A stretch of DNA of 64,000 bases from Geodermatophilus bullaregiensis (GTDB lineage: Bacteria > Actinomycetota > Actinomycetes > Mycobacteriales > Geodermatophilaceae), in contig NZ_JAFBCJ010000001.1 of the NCBI RefSeq assembly GCF_016907675.1, forward strand, positions 4,464,001 to 4,528,000. Reading direction: 5' to 3'. The position numbers were made by a program, and so were the translations under genes. Within the stretch, counting starts at the first letter, position 1, and each line of letters starts with the position of its first letter. The notes under the pieces are model-generated. The model was not told the DNA's origin. It saw only the letters and a list, made by a program, of their open reading frames with translations, and ran no database searches. Shown here in pieces: positions 25,983 through 35,325 of the stretch.

Positions 25983-26612
25983 TTAGTTGCCGTCGTCGAC
26001 CGTGCCGGAGGGGCCCAGCATCGCCACCCCCGGCGGCGGCAGGCCGGCGGCGTTGCCGAGCACCTCCAGCCAGGCGTCGAGGTGCCGGTCGAGCGCGGTG
26101 TCCTCCGCCGTCCAGGAGGCCCGGATCTCCACGTCGATCGAGTGCTCCGGCCCGGCCAGGTCACCGAAGCGGGTGGAGGCGGTGCGGGTGACCGTGCCGC
26201 CCAGCGCGTGGCACGGGGCGCCGCACGCGGTGAGGGCCTCGGTCAGCCAGCTCCAGGCGACCTCGGAGAACATCGCGTCGTCGACCATGTGCTCGTCGGT
26301 GGTGGCGGAGAGGTAGCCGACGCAGCGGGTGGTGCCCGCCCACGCCTCGTGGCCGGCCGGGTCGTACAGGACGATGAACCGGCCGTTGGCGACCTCGACC
26401 TCCTCGTCGCCGTCGAGCTCGCTGATGCGCGCGCCCAGGGCGTAGGCGAAGGGGGCCAGCCGCTGGGGTGCGGGGATCTGCTCGACCGCGATCTCCGGGC
26501 GCACCCGCAGCGAGGCCAGCGACTCGAGGGCGGCCACGAAGTCCTCCGGACGGTCGTCGACCGGCCGTGCGCCGGCGGCGTCCGGAGGACCGCCCAGGCT
26601 GCGTGGCTCCAC
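25983..26612 (-). CDS. DUF3000 family protein
   Basis: 209 residues from GTG 26612, with TACCCT 6 nt upstream as a leaderless -10. The protein is the actinobacterial DUF3000 type: FVAALESLASLRVRPEI, QRLAPFAYALGARI, GRFIVLYDPAGHEAWAGTTR, FSEVAWSWLTEALTACGA, and TASTRFGDLAG with SIDVEIRASWT near the end. DUF3000 genes lie next to RNase D and hemE in many Actinobacteria. The function is unknown. It is divergent from hemE and about 115 bp upstream of RNase D on the same strand, so the two may be co-transcribed. Confidence 0.9.
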   Translation of the reverse strand: MEPRSLGGPPDAAGARPVDDRPEDFVAALESLASLRVRPEIAVEQIPAPQRLAPFAYALGARISELDGDEEVEVANGRFIVLYDPAGHEAWAGTTRCVGYLSATTDEHMVDDAMFSEVAWSWLTEALTACGAPCHALGGTVTRTASTRFGDLAGPEHSIDVEIRASWTAEDTALDRHLDAWLEVLGNAAGLPPPGVAMLGPSGTVDDGN

Positions 26613-26715
26613 GCTCGCAGGGTAGGGGGCACGGGCCCGGTCTGTCGCGGACGCGCCGCAGCCGGCGTCCCCGCTCGGCGGCCGGGTCCTGCCCGGTCTG
26701 GGAGGATCGACCGTC

Positions 26716-27771
26716 GTGACCGCCGCTGCCGCCCCCGCTCCGTCCCCCGCCGACTCGGACCTGGTCCGGGCCGCGCGCGGCCTGCCGGTCGACCGGACGC
26801 CGGTGTGGTTCATGCGCCAGGCCGGCCGGTCGCTGCCGGAGTACCGGGCGCTGCGCGCCGGGACGGCGATGCTGCAGGCCTGCCAGGACCCGGACCTGGT
26901 CACCGAGATCACCCTCCAGCCGGTCCGGCGGCACGGCGTGGACGCGGCGATCCTGTTCTCCGACATCGTGCTGCCGCTGGTGGTCGCCGGGGTCGACATC
27001 GAGATCAAGCCCGGCGTCGGCCCGGTGGTGGCCGACCCGGTGCGCACGGTCGCCGACGTCGACGCGCTGCCCGGTCTGGAGCCCGACCGGCTGGACTTCC
27101 TGGCGACGGCGGTGCGCCGGCTGGTCGCCGAGCTCGGGCCCACGCCACTGATCGGCTTCGCCGGGGCACCGTTCACCCTGGCCACCTACCTGATCGAGGG
27201 CGGCCCGTCCAAGGAGCACGCCCGCACCAAGGCCTTCATGTACGCCGAGCCGGAGGCCTGGACCCGGCTGCTCGACCGGCTGGCGGTCTCGGCGGCGACC
27301 TTCCTGCGCACGCAGATCGACGCCGGTGCCTCGGCGGTGCAGCTGTTCGACTCCTGGGCCGGCGTGCTCTCGGCCGCCGACTACGCCACCCGGGTGCTGC
27401 CGCACTCGCGCGCGGTGTTCGACGGCCTGGGCGACCGCGACGTGCCGCGCGTCCACTTCGGCGTCGGCACCGGGGAGCTGCTCGCGCTGATCGGCGACGC
27501 GGGGGCCGACGTCGTCGGGGTCGACTGGCGGGTGCCGCTGGACGAGGCCGCCCGCCGGGTCGGCCCCTCGCGGTCGCTGCAGGGCAACCTCGACCCCGCC
27601 GTCCTGCTGGCCGACCGGGCGACCGTCGACCGCGAGGTCCGGCGGGTGGTCGCGGAGGGCCGCGCCGCGCGGGGGCACGTGTTCAACCTCGGCCACGGGG
27701 TGCTGCCCGAGACCGACCCGGGGGCCCTCACCCACGTCGTGGACCTGGTGCACGAGCTCTCCTCGCGATGA
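26716..27771 (+). CDS. hemE: Uroporphyrinogen decarboxylase
   Basis: 351 residues from GTG 26716. The enzyme converts uroporphyrinogen III to coproporphyrinogen III. The N-terminal signature [19 protein letters not shown] is intact, including the substrate-binding arginines. [10 protein letters not shown] contains the catalytic aspartate, [17 protein letters not shown] follows, and [10 protein letters not shown] and [13 protein letters not shown] close the barrel. It is first in a haem cluster: its stop overlaps the start of the oxidase gene by four bases (ATGA). Confidence 0.96.
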   Translation: MTAAAAPAPSPADSDLVRAARGLPVDRTPVWFMRQAGRSLPEYRALRAGTAMLQACQDPDLVTEITLQPVRRHGVDAAILFSDIVLPLVVAGVDIEIKPGVGPVVADPVRTVADVDALPGLEPDRLDFLATAVRRLVAELGPTPLIGFAGAPFTLATYLIEGGPSKEHARTKAFMYAEPEAWTRLLDRLAVSAATFLRTQIDAGASAVQLFDSWAGVLSAADYATRVLPHSRAVFDGLGDRDVPRVHFGVGTGELLALIGDAGADVVGVDWRVPLDEAARRVGPSRSLQGNLDPAVLLADRATVDREVRRVVAEGRAARGHVFNLGHGVLPETDPGALTHVVDLVHELSSR

Positions 27772-29135
27772 GCCGCCTGGTCGTCGTCGGCGCCGGGATC
27801 GCCGGGCTCACCGCCGCGTTCGAGTGGTCCCGGCGCCGGCCCGGCGACGAGGTCGTCGTCCTGGAGGCCGGCGGCCGGGTCGGCGGCAAGATCGACCGGC
27901 TGGAGCTCGCCGGGCAGTGGTACGACACCGGGCCGGAGGCGGTGCTCGCCCGGGTGCCGGAGGCGGTGCAGCTCGTCGAGGCGCTCGGTCTGGGCGACCG
28001 GCTGGTCGCGCCCGCGACGACGCAGGCCTCGATCGTGCTGCCCGACGGCCGGCACCCGCTCCCGCCGGGCACCGTGCAGGGCGTGCCGACGTCGGCCGAC
28101 GGGCTCGCCGGTGTGCTCACCCCCGACGGCGTCGCGCGGGTGCGCGCCGAGGCCGACCTGCCGCCGCTGCGCCTGGAGGGTGACGTCTCGGTCGGCCGGC
28201 TGCTGCGCACCCGGCTGGGCGACGAGGTCGTCGACCGGCTGGTCGAGCCGCTGCTCGGCGGGGTCTACGCCGGCCGGCCCGACGACCTCTCCCTGGCCGC
28301 GACCATGCCGGCGCTGGCCGCGCAGCTGGCGCGCACCGACTCGGTGCTGGCCGCCGCGCTCGCCGCGCGGGACGCCGGTGCGCGCAGCCGCGGCGACGCC
28401 GACGGGCCGGTGTTCGTCACCGTCGACGGCGGGCTGGGGTCGCTGCCGCAGGCGCTGGTCGAGGCGTCGGGCGCCGTCGTCCGGCTGCGCACCCCGGCGC
28501 ACGCGGTCCGCCGCGCCGGTGGCCGTCTCGAGGTCGCCGCCGGCCCGGTCGCCGCGCCGGAGGTGGTCGAGGCCGACGCCGTCGTCGTCGCCGCGCCGGC
28601 CGGGAAGTCCGCCCGGCTGCTGGCCGGCGTCGCCCCCGACGCGGTCGAGCCGCTGCGCGGGATCCCGTACGCGTCGATGGCGGTCGTGGCCATGGCCTTC
28701 CCGGCGCAGGCGGTGGCCGCCGGCTCCGGCCTGCTCGTGCCGCCGGTGACCGGCCGGCTGGTCAAGGGCGTCACCGTGTCGTCGTCGAAGTGGCCGCACC
28801 TGTCCGGCGGCGGCCTGCTGCGGGTGCGCGCGTCGGTGGGCCGCTACGGCGACGAGGTGCAGCTGCAGCGGGACGACGACGATCTCACCGCCGCGGTCGT
28901 GGCCGACGTCGCCGACCTGCTCGACCTGGAGCGCCGGGAGCCGCTGCAGGCCTCCCTGGTGCGCTGGGGCGGCGGGCTGCCGCAGTACCTGGTCGGCCAC
29001 CCGCAGCGGGTGGTGGCCGTCCGCGACGCCGTCGCCGCGGTGCCGGGGCTGGCGGTCGCCGGGGCGGCCTACGACGGCGTCGGCGTGCCCGCGTGCATCC
29101 GCAGCGCCCGCCGCGCGGTGGACGCCCTGGCCTGA
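27768..29135 (+). CDS. hemY: Coproporphyrinogen III oxidase / protoporphyrinogen oxidase (FAD)
   Basis: 455 residues from ATG 27768. An N-terminal FAD-binding GxGxxG motif ([19 protein letters not shown]) and the following [11 protein letters not shown] are clear. The body has the HemY/CgoX pattern, including [20 protein letters not shown] and a C-terminal FAD contact [16 protein letters not shown]. In Actinobacteria this family (CgoX, formerly HemY) oxidises coproporphyrinogen III to coproporphyrin III rather than acting on protoporphyrinogen. The HemQ gene nearby supports that assignment. Translationally coupled to hemE. Confidence 0.93.
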   Translation: MSRLVVVGAGIAGLTAAFEWSRRRPGDEVVVLEAGGRVGGKIDRLELAGQWYDTGPEAVLARVPEAVQLVEALGLGDRLVAPATTQASIVLPDGRHPLPPGTVQGVPTSADGLAGVLTPDGVARVRAEADLPPLRLEGDVSVGRLLRTRLGDEVVDRLVEPLLGGVYAGRPDDLSLAATMPALAAQLARTDSVLAAALAARDAGARSRGDADGPVFVTVDGGLGSLPQALVEASGAVVRLRTPAHAVRRAGGRLEVAAGPVAAPEVVEADAVVVAAPAGKSARLLAGVAPDAVEPLRGIPYASMAVVAMAFPAQAVAAGSGLLVPPVTGRLVKGVTVSSSKWPHLSGGGLLRVRASVGRYGDEVQLQRDDDDLTAAVVADVADLLDLERREPLQASLVRWGGGLPQYLVGHPQRVVAVRDAVAAVPGLAVAGAAYDGVGVPACIRSARRAVDALA

Positions 29136-29160
29136 GCGGCCGGGTGACAGGCTGGTGCCC

Positions 29161-29625
29161 GTGACCACCTCCCCGGTCCTGCGGGCCGCGCTGCTCGGGA
29201 CGGCCACCGGGGGCCGCAGCGCGCTCGGCGTGGCCGGTCCCGTGCTCTCCTCGACGCGGCGGTGGCCGGTGCGGCTGGCCGCGGTCGCCGCCGTCGCCGG
29301 TGAGCTGGTCGCCGACAAGCTGCCGGGCACCCCGTCGCGGACCATCCCGCCGAGCGTCGCCGTCCGGCTGGCCTCCGGTGCGGCCGGCGGCGCGCTGCTC
29401 GCCGGGCGCGGTGCCGGGGGTCCGGTGCTGCCGGTGCTCGCCGCGGTGGCCGGCGCGGCGGCGGGGACGCTGGCCGGCGCCCGGTGGCGGGGGTGGGCGG
29501 CGCCGCGCACCGGCCCCCTGCCCGCGGCGCTGGTCGAGGACGCGCTCGTCCTCGGCCTGGCCGCCCTGGCCTGCGGCCCGCGCCACAGCCGAGCCCCCGG
29601 CCGGACCGCCGCGGGCGCGGGATGA
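29161..29625 (+). CDS. DUF4126-like small membrane protein
   Basis: 154 residues from GTG 29161, with CAGGCT seven bases upstream. It is hydrophobic with three or four weak membrane segments: an early [37 protein letters not shown], and [20 protein letters not shown]. The glycine-rich start, E-x2-A-D-K-L-P and the Gly-rich membrane block resemble DUF4126. It sits between the oxidase and HemQ genes with short gaps. A role in haem handling is only a guess from position. Confidence 0.75.
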   Translation: MTTSPVLRAALLGTATGGRSALGVAGPVLSSTRRWPVRLAAVAAVAGELVADKLPGTPSRTIPPSVAVRLASGAAGGALLAGRGAGGPVLPVLAAVAGAAAGTLAGARWRGWAAPRTGPLPAALVEDALVLGLAALACGPRHSRAPGRTAAGAG

Positions 29626-29632
29626 TGAGGGC

Positions 29633-30361
29633 ATGAGCGAGCAGACGGAGCAGTCGACCGGGCAGCGCAGCGTGGGCAAGCGGGCCAACGAGCTCAACGC
29701 CCTCATCCGCTACACGATGTGGTCGGTGTTCAAGCTCGCCGTGCCGCTCGGGGACGACCAGCGCACCGCCGCCGCCGACGAGGTCGCCGGGCTGTTCGAG
29801 GAGCTGGCCGGCAAGGGCGTCGTCGTCCGCGGGACCTACGACGTCTCCGGCCTGCGGGCCGACGCCGACCTCATGGTCTGGTGGCACGCCGAGACCCCCG
29901 ACGCGCTGCAGGAGGCCTACACGCGGCTGCGGCGCACCGCACTGGGGCGGCACCTGGAGCCGGTGTGGTCGCAGATGGCCCTGCACCGGCCGGCGGAGTT
30001 CAACCGCAGCCACGTCCCGGCGTTCCTCGCCGACGAGGAGCCGCGCCGCTACCTGTGCGTCTACCCCTTCGTGCGGTCCTACGAGTGGTACCTGCTGCCC
30101 GACGAGGAGCGTCGGGACATGCTCAAGGAGCACGGGATGCAGGCGCGGCCCTACCCCGACGTCCGCGCCAACACCGTCGCCTCGTTCGGCCTGGGCGACT
30201 ACGAGTGGATGCTCGCCTTCGAGGCCGACGAGCTGCACCGCATCGTCGACCTCATGCGCGACCTGCGCGCCAGCCGCGCCCGCCGGCACGTGCGCGAGGA
30301 GGTGCCCTTCTACACCGGCACCCGCAAGCCCGTCGCCGAGCTGGTGCGCGACCTGCCCTGA
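29633..30361 (+). CDS. hemQ: Coproheme decarboxylase (HemQ)
   Basis: 242 residues from ATG 29633, with a leaderless-type GATGAT 6 nt upstream. This chlorite-dismutase-fold enzyme uses hydrogen peroxide to decarboxylate coproheme to haem b in the coproporphyrin-dependent pathway. The actinobacterial pattern is present: [15 protein letters not shown], the substrate-side [20 protein letters not shown] with the reactive tyrosine at about 144, and the probable haem-ligand region [19 protein letters not shown]. The C-terminus [13 protein letters not shown] is typical. With hemE and hemY it makes three of the last four steps; ferrochelatase is not in the window. Confidence 0.95.
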   Translation: MSEQTEQSTGQRSVGKRANELNALIRYTMWSVFKLAVPLGDDQRTAAADEVAGLFEELAGKGVVVRGTYDVSGLRADADLMVWWHAETPDALQEAYTRLRRTALGRHLEPVWSQMALHRPAEFNRSHVPAFLADEEPRRYLCVYPFVRSYEWYLLPDEERRDMLKEHGMQARPYPDVRANTVASFGLGDYEWMLAFEADELHRIVDLMRDLRASRARRHVREEVPFYTGTRKPVAELVRDLP

Positions 30362-30380
30362 CGGCGCGGCCGGCGGCCGT

Positions 30381-30440
30381 GATCAGGTGACCTGATCGTG
30401 GCGCGTCCTCCCTCACCGCCCACGGTGCGGGAGGACGCGC
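30381..30440. terminator. Bidirectional terminator between hemQ and msrB, with an adjacent palindrome
   Basis: GCGCGTCCTCC (30401-30411) and GGAGGACGCGC (30430-30440) make an 11-bp stem extended by inner CACCG/CGGTG. It separates two convergent genes. Just before it, GATCAGGT-G-ACCTGATC (30381-30397) is a perfect palindrome with a single central base, 20 bp after the hemQ stop. Confidence 0.75.
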
Positions 30441-30469
30441 TGCGGTGCGGGAGGACGGCGCGGTGGACC

Positions 30470-30889
30470 TCAGTCCCCGGCGGGCTCCAGGCGGATGGAG
30501 ACGCTGTTGATGCAGTAGCGGTCGCCGGTCGGCGTCTGCGGCGCGTCATCGAAGACGTGGCCGAGGTGGCTGTGGCAGGTGCCGCAGAGGACCTCGGTGC
30601 GGAGCATCCCGAGGGTCCGGTCCTCCCGGAGCACCACGTTGTCCGCCGACGACGGCTCGTAGAACGACGGCCAGCCGCAGTGCGAGTCGAACTTCGTCTC
30701 CGACCGGAACAGCTCGGCGCCGCAGGCCCGGCAGGTGTAGACACCGACCGCCTTGGTGTCGACGTACTCGCCGGTCCACGGGCGCTCGGTGCCGGCCTGC
30801 CGCAGGACGGCGTACTCCTGCGGCGAGAGCTGCGCCCGCCACTCCTCGTCGGACCTGGTCACCTTCGGCTGCTGTGCGGACGTCGTCAT
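30470..30889 (-). CDS. msrB: Peptide-methionine (R)-S-oxide reductase
   Basis: 139 residues from ATG 30889, with TACCGT 6 nt upstream (leaderless). MsrB repairs methionine-R-sulfoxide in oxidised proteins. Two zinc C-x2-C pairs ([10 protein letters not shown] and [13 protein letters not shown]), the substrate region [14 protein letters not shown], and the catalytic cysteine in [11 protein letters not shown] are present. A resolving cysteine may be the one in DSHCGWPSF. Convergent with hemQ, whose product uses peroxide. Confidence 0.95.
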   Translation of the reverse strand: MTTSAQQPKVTRSDEEWRAQLSPQEYAVLRQAGTERPWTGEYVDTKAVGVYTCRACGAELFRSETKFDSHCGWPSFYEPSSADNVVLREDRTLGMLRTEVLCGTCHSHLGHVFDDAPQTPTGDRYCINSVSIRLEPAGD

Positions 30890-30964
30890 GGCCCAACGGT
30901 ACGGCGGAGGCGCCACCGCCAGGGGCCCGCGGACGACGGCCCGCGCGGGCGGGAGACTGGGCCG

Positions 30965-31426
30965 GTGACCTCGCTCGACGCCCCGCTGCCCGACACCTGG
31001 TTCCGCCGCGACCTGCCGGTGCTGCGCGCCGTCGCGCGGCTGGTCGACGAGCCGAGGCACGGGGGAGCGCCCTACCTCGGGCAGGTCGTGCCGGCCAGTG
31101 GGCTGCCCAAGCCCGACGTGCTGGCCGCCGCGCGGGCGCTGACCGACGCCGGCTACGTCGAGGTGCTCACCACCTACTCCGGCGAGATCGTCCGGTTCAC
31201 CGGCGTGTCGCCCGAGGCCCGCCGGCTCGCCGGGCTGTGGCCGACGCCGCAGGGTGAGTGGGAGCGGCTGCTCGAGCAGCTGGCCGCGCGCGCGGCGAAC
31301 GCCCCGAGCGACGTCGAGCGGGCCCGGTGGCGCGCCTTCTCCGACGCCGCCGTCGCCGTCGGCCCGGACGACGGCGCGCTGCTGATGTCCGCCCTCATCG
31401 GCGGCTACGTCCCCCGGGCACGCTGA
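30965..31426 (+). CDS. Hypothetical protein, possibly winged-helix
   Basis: 153 residues from GTG 30965, with GAGACT 6 nt upstream. The frame reads [20 protein letters not shown], then [40 protein letters not shown] in a similar register, and a helical C-terminus ending [15 protein letters not shown]. The [15 protein letters not shown] stretch followed by a short beta pair resembles a winged-helix DNA-binding unit, but I cannot name a family. Divergent from msrB with 75 bp between them. Confidence 0.7.
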   Translation: MTSLDAPLPDTWFRRDLPVLRAVARLVDEPRHGGAPYLGQVVPASGLPKPDVLAAARALTDAGYVEVLTTYSGEIVRFTGVSPEARRLAGLWPTPQGEWERLLEQLAARAANAPSDVERARWRAFSDAAVAVGPDDGALLMSALIGGYVPRAR

Positions 31427-31460
31427 GCCCCGCGCCGGGTCCTCCGCCCCCGGACGCGAC

Positions 31461-31494
31461 AGCGCCCCCGTCCGGCGGACCGGACGGGGGCGCT
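31461..31494. terminator. Perfect 15-bp terminator hairpin
   Basis: AGCGCCCCCGTCCGG (31461-31475), loop CGGA, CCGGACGGGGGCGCT (31480-31494). It lies between two convergent genes, the hypothetical protein and cspA. Confidence 0.85.
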
Positions 31495-31510
31495 GCTACG
31501 GCTCAGGCGG

Positions 31511-31714
31511 TCAGAGCGGGGTGACGTTCGCCGCCTGCGGACCCTTCTGGCCCTGCTCGACGTCGAACGAGATGCGCTGCCCCTCGTCGAGCGAGCGGTA
31601 GCCGCTGGTCTGGATGGCCGAGTAGTGGACGAACACGTCCGGTCCGCCACCGTCGGGGGTGGCGAAGCCGAACCCCTTCTCCGCGTTGAACCACTTCACT
31701 GTTCCTTCGGGCAT
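31511..31714 (-). CDS. cspA: Cold-shock protein
   Basis: 67 residues from ATG 31714, with AGGAG six bases upstream. It is a single OB-fold cold-shock domain with both RNA-binding motifs, [10 protein letters not shown] (RNP1) and DVFVHYSAI (RNP2), and a start of [13 protein letters not shown]. Such proteins bind single-stranded RNA or DNA and act as RNA chaperones. It has a leader of about 60 nt from a TAGGGT -10. Confidence 0.96.
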   Translation of the reverse strand: MPEGTVKWFNAEKGFGFATPDGGGPDVFVHYSAIQTSGYRSLDEGQRISFDVEQGQKGPQAANVTPL

Positions 31715-31786
31715 TGCTCGCTCCTAGCTGCGGTGGTGCATCGGGGTCCTGCCAGTGCGCAGGGCCTTCCCGACACGACGACCCTA
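31715..31786 (-). promoter_or_regulatory. cspA promoter and 5' leader
   Basis: TAGGGT on the minus strand (31786-31781) would start transcription near 31774, giving a 60-nt leader before the ATG. The leader can fold locally and carries the AGGAG site. Cold-shock leaders often regulate translation, but no specific element is identified. Confidence 0.45.
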
Positions 31787-31929
31787 GCGGCCCGGACGGC
31801 TCCGTGGGGGGTCGGGGCGCAGTCGGGGTCCCACCGGCGCGTCCGGCGACCGCTGTCGGGCCGGATCACCGGGCCTGATCACGGCCGGTCGCCGTCACGA
31901 GGGGCGCGGACCCGCCCCGTCGGCGGTGT

Positions 31930-33741
31930 TCACTCGCAGCCGACCCCGTCGCCGTCGCGGTCGAGGTGGCGGGCGTAGCCGGGGTCCCCGACGTGGACGG
32001 GTGCCGCTCCTGCCGCACGGGCCTCGGAACAGTTGGCGTAGGACACCCCGGGAACCGGTGCAGGTGCCGGTGCGGGTGCGGGAGCCGGAGCGGGCGTCGG
32101 GGCAGGAACCGGGACGGGCGCGGGCAGCGGCACCGGCGCGGGGCGCGAGGTCGTCGGCACCGGGCGGGCCGGCGTCGACCGCGGCGCGGCGCTCGACGGA
32201 GCGGCCGTCGGGGGCGCGGGCTCGTCGGGGAGGTCGGCGACCACGCCGCCGGGCAGCGGCTCGCCCCGGCAGGTGGTGAGCACGGTGGCCATGGCGTTGC
32301 GCTCGGCGACCGTCGTCCAGAGGCGGTAGGTGACCTTCACGGCGACCTGCCGTGCGACGTAGGCGCAGCGGTGGGAGCGGTTCGGCGGCAGCCAGGTGGC
32401 GGCGTCGCCGTCGCCCTTCTGCGCGTTCAGCGGGCCGTCGACGGCGAGCAGGTTGAGCGGGTCGTTGGCGAAGGCGGTGCGCCGGGTGCCGTCCCACTGC
32501 TGGGCGCCCTTCTGCCAGGCGTCGGACAGCGCGACGACGTGGTCGACCTGCACGTCGTCGCTGGTGCCCTGACCGCGCTGGAAGGCGATGGTGCGGCCGG
32601 AGTAGGGGTCGGCGAGGGTGCCGGTGAGGACGACGCAGCCGCGGGTGCCCGGCCTGAACGTCTCACCGCTGAGGTCGCGGGCCAGGACGTCGTTGCGGGT
32701 GTCGCAGCCGTTGCGGTCGGTGTCGACCCAGCCGCTGCCGAACAGGTCGCGGTCGTAGCCGGTGCGCGGCGCCCGGCCCTGCACCGGGAGAGCGGCGAGG
32801 GCCGCCAGGGCGGAGGTCGGGGCGGCGCCGGCGACGGCGGTCTCCGTGGCGGCGTCGGACAGCAGGCCGGTGGCCGAGTCGACGGCGGGCACCGCCGACT
32901 CGTCGGTCTCGGCCTCGGCGAGCGCCGCCTCGGCAGCGGCGTCGGCGGCCGACGACCCGGCGGCCGCCCGCGCCCCGTCGGTCGTCGGTGTCGGGGTGCC
33001 GGTCGCCGGGGAGGAGGCGGCGGTCGGCTCGGTCCGCGGCAGGGTGACGCCGCCGGCGAGGAAGGCGGCCACACCGGCGGCGAGGACGCCGGCACCCACT
33101 CGACGCGACGCGATGAACGCCCACCGGGCCCGGCCGGCCACCACGGCACCGAGGCCGACGAGCAGTCCGGCGAGTCCGGCCATGACCAGCCCGCCGCCGA
33201 TCCCGCCCGTGGCGGCCCCGACGACCACGAGCAGCAGCACCACGGTCGTGACGGCCGCGAGGACCAGCCGGCCCCGGCCCGGCCGGCCGGCGGGCGCGGG
33301 TGCCGGCTGCACGGGCGGCGGGGGAGTCGTCGGGACCGGGTCGGCGGCCGGCACCGGGCTGGCCGCCTCGGCCCGCCCGGCGTGGCCGGAGAAGGCGACC
33401 AGGACCTCGAACGGGTCGGCGCCGGCGAAGGGGAACTGCACGTCGACCGTCGTCGGCACCGCTCCGGGCAGCGCGCTGGCGAAGGCCCGGTCGGCCTCCC
33501 CGCTCGACGTCAGCTTCGCGCCGTCGACGTGGAGGGTGGTCCGCCTGCCGGAAGACGCGGTGGCGACCAGCCGCAGGTGGGTCGCACCGTCGCCCGCGCG
33601 CGGCGGGACGACGTCGTAGCCGAGAGCCGCGGCCTTGGCGACCACCGACCGCATCGGCGTGCCCGGCGACCGCTCCCGGTGGTGGGTCAGGATCGCGGCG
33701 ACGGCAGGGTCGGACAGCGAAGGCACGAGCGGTTCCCCCAT
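31930..33741 (-). CDS. Membrane-anchored HNH/DUF1524 nuclease with Excalibur domain
   Basis: 603 residues from ATG 33741. Residues 1-125 are a soluble N-terminal region that may form a domain of its own (LSDPAVAAILTHHRERS...LHVDGAKLTSSGEADRAFAS). A Pro-rich linker is followed by hydrophobic segments at about 160-205 and 215-235. A low-complexity Ala/Thr/Asp-rich stretch follows. The DUF1524 nuclease domain, about 340-510, has DVQVDHVVALSDAWQKGAQQ and NDPLNLLAVDGPLNAQKGDG for the His-Me/HNH site. A 35-residue Pro/Ala linker leads to a C-terminal Excalibur calcium motif (DRDGDGVGCE). It should be a surface-exposed nuclease. The N-terminal domain is not one I recognise. Confidence 0.85.
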   Translation of the reverse strand: MGEPLVPSLSDPAVAAILTHHRERSPGTPMRSVVAKAAALGYDVVPPRAGDGATHLRLVATASSGRRTTLHVDGAKLTSSGEADRAFASALPGAVPTTVDVQFPFAGADPFEVLVAFSGHAGRAEAASPVPAADPVPTTPPPPVQPAPAPAGRPGRGRLVLAAVTTVVLLLVVVGAATGGIGGGLVMAGLAGLLVGLGAVVAGRARWAFIASRRVGAGVLAAGVAAFLAGGVTLPRTEPTAASSPATGTPTPTTDGARAAAGSSAADAAAEAALAEAETDESAVPAVDSATGLLSDAATETAVAGAAPTSALAALAALPVQGRAPRTGYDRDLFGSGWVDTDRNGCDTRNDVLARDLSGETFRPGTRGCVVLTGTLADPYSGRTIAFQRGQGTSDDVQVDHVVALSDAWQKGAQQWDGTRRTAFANDPLNLLAVDGPLNAQKGDGDAATWLPPNRSHRCAYVARQVAVKVTYRLWTTVAERNAMATVLTTCRGEPLPGGVVADLPDEPAPPTAAPSSAAPRSTPARPVPTTSRPAPVPLPAPVPVPAPTPAPAPAPAPAPAPVPGVSYANCSEARAAGAAPVHVGDPGYARHLDRDGDGVGCE

Positions 33742-33957
33742 GAGCTCGGGTGCGTCTCCGCCATGGTGCGGCAGGGCAGTGGCCGGCCCGGGGCCCGCGG
33801 GACGGGTGGCGCGGGTGGGACGCACGAGGCCGGACCCACCGCGTCGGCCGCCCGCCCGCCGGGCGGCCACGGAGCAGCCGAGAAAGGCCGCACGGACCGC
33901 ATCCGGGTGCCCGGAAGGGGCGCAGAATGGGTCCACCTCTTCCCTGCGGAGCTGACC

Positions 33958-34674
33958 ATGGCACTGCGACTCCACCTCCCGCACCGTCCGACGACGGACT
34001 CCGCCCCTCCCCGGGAACGGCCCGGCATCGGCGCCCGCGTGTTCACCGTGCAGCGCATCGGCGCGGTCCTCGTGGCGCTGTTCCTGCTCGTCTTCGGCCT
34101 GCTCGGCTTCGCCGGCGGCCTCGACTTCTTCTCCACCGACGGCGAGCGCATCTTCGGCCTGTCCTCCAACGGCCTGCTCTCGCTGCTCTCGGTGGTCGTC
34201 GCGCTGGTCCTCCTGGGGGCCGCCGCGCGCGGTCCCCGCGTCGCGTCGACCGTGATGATCGTCGTCGGCTCGCTGTTCCTGCTCTCCGCGCTGGTCAACC
34301 TGGCCGTGCTGCGGACGAGCTTCAACTTCCTGGCCTTCGAGTTCAGCAACGTCGCGTTCTCCGTCGTCGTCGGACTGTGGCTGCTGATGCTCGGCGCCTA
34401 CGGCCGCATCGGCGGTCACCTGCCGCCGGATAGCCCCTACGCCCACCCGCACGTGTTCGAGGGGGACGCCGACGAGGACGACGGGTACCCGTCGACACCG
34501 GCGGAGTTCGCCGTCGAGCGGGCGATGCGCGACGCCGAGGTCGCCGTCGTCCAGCACGTGGCCTCCTTCGACCAGCGCCGCCGGGTGGCCGCGATGGCGC
34601 AGGTGACCAGCCGGGCCGACCGCCGGCGGGTGTGGACGTCCTTCGACGAGGACGCCCGGCGCTCCCGCGGCTGA
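33958..34674 (+). CDS. DUF4383 membrane protein
   Basis: 238 residues from ATG 33958, with GGAG upstream. Four membrane segments lie between about 30 and 150: RIGAVLVALFLLVFGLLGFA, LLSLLSVVVALVLLGAAA, STVMIVVGSLFLLSALVNLA, and a fourth near VAFSVVVGLWLLMLGAYGRI. The N-LAVLRTSFN and G-L-x-L-L-x-L-G-A-Y-G-R patterns match DUF4383. The last 85 residues are cytosolic, acidic then basic (EGDADEDDGYP to the end). Divergent from the HNH gene, with a 217-bp shared region. Confidence 0.8.
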   Translation: MALRLHLPHRPTTDSAPPRERPGIGARVFTVQRIGAVLVALFLLVFGLLGFAGGLDFFSTDGERIFGLSSNGLLSLLSVVVALVLLGAAARGPRVASTVMIVVGSLFLLSALVNLAVLRTSFNFLAFEFSNVAFSVVVGLWLLMLGAYGRIGGHLPPDSPYAHPHVFEGDADEDDGYPSTPAEFAVERAMRDAEVAVVQHVASFDQRRRVAAMAQVTSRADRRRVWTSFDEDARRSRG

Positions 34675-35325
34675 GCCCGGGCCGCGGCGGACCCGTGTGA
34701 CGACCGATTCCATCAGCGGCCAGCGGCCGGAGCGACGGGACGTACCCCTGACACCGCCGCACGACGTCCCCACCGGGGCGGACTCAGGCGGGAGTCACGC
34801 GCACTCCTCGAGGTTCGGAGTTGCGCGGCTCGGACGGCGTCGGAGACCGCGAGCGAGGCGCGGGCTGCCTCGACACGGCTGTCGTACCGACGCCGGTCAC
34901 CGCGCCAGCGCGGACGGGGCAGAGAGCGGAGCACTCCTCCGCCGGCCTGCCGGGGAATCGCAGCACCGCGAGATCTGCGCCGCACGTCGCGCAGGACTCG
35001 ACGCGCGCCGCCGACGCTGTCCGGGACGGACCTCGACGGCTCGTGCACCCGCGCCCCCCGGGGGTCCGTGCGAGACCCTCAGCGACCCACCGCACCGGGG
35101 ACCCCGACGACCCCCGCCGCCAGCAGCGCCCGGGGCCTCCCCCCACATGTCGCGCCGGCGGCGTCGCCCATGGTGCCGATCCGAGTACGCACGCTGGGTC
35201 GTCGACGCGGCCGCTGCTGCCGACTGCCACCCCTCGAGATGATGCCTCGGCCCTCACCGCTGTCGTCGGGCGTGGTGCCAGTGCCACGCGGTCGCCGCGG
35301 CACCGGTCGCCTCACCGCCGGTGTC
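34675..35325. other. Intergenic region, no confident gene
   Basis: About 650 bp between the DUF4383 stop and the convergent penicillin-binding-protein stop. Open frames exist on both strands but none shows family similarity. A minus-strand frame (34784-35287) carries CATCGADLAVLRF and CSALCP, zinc-ribbon-like, with only moderately biased third positions, so a small gene cannot be ruled out. I see no strong hairpin. Confidence 0.4.

Noticed and set aside
24744-29135. Single 1463-codon plus-strand frame
   Set aside because: It runs antisense to RNase D and DUF3000 before entering the real hemY frame; only 27768-29135 is a gene.
32663-33964. 433-codon minus-strand frame overlapping the HNH gene
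   Set aside because: Low-complexity Arg-rich text in the wrong frame; the HNH frame has the recognised domains.
34784-35287. Possible small zinc-ribbon gene (CATCGADL...CSALCP)
   Set aside because: Third-position bias is only moderate, no ribosome site or family is seen, and opposite-strand frames look equally open. Kept only as a note in the intergenic entry.
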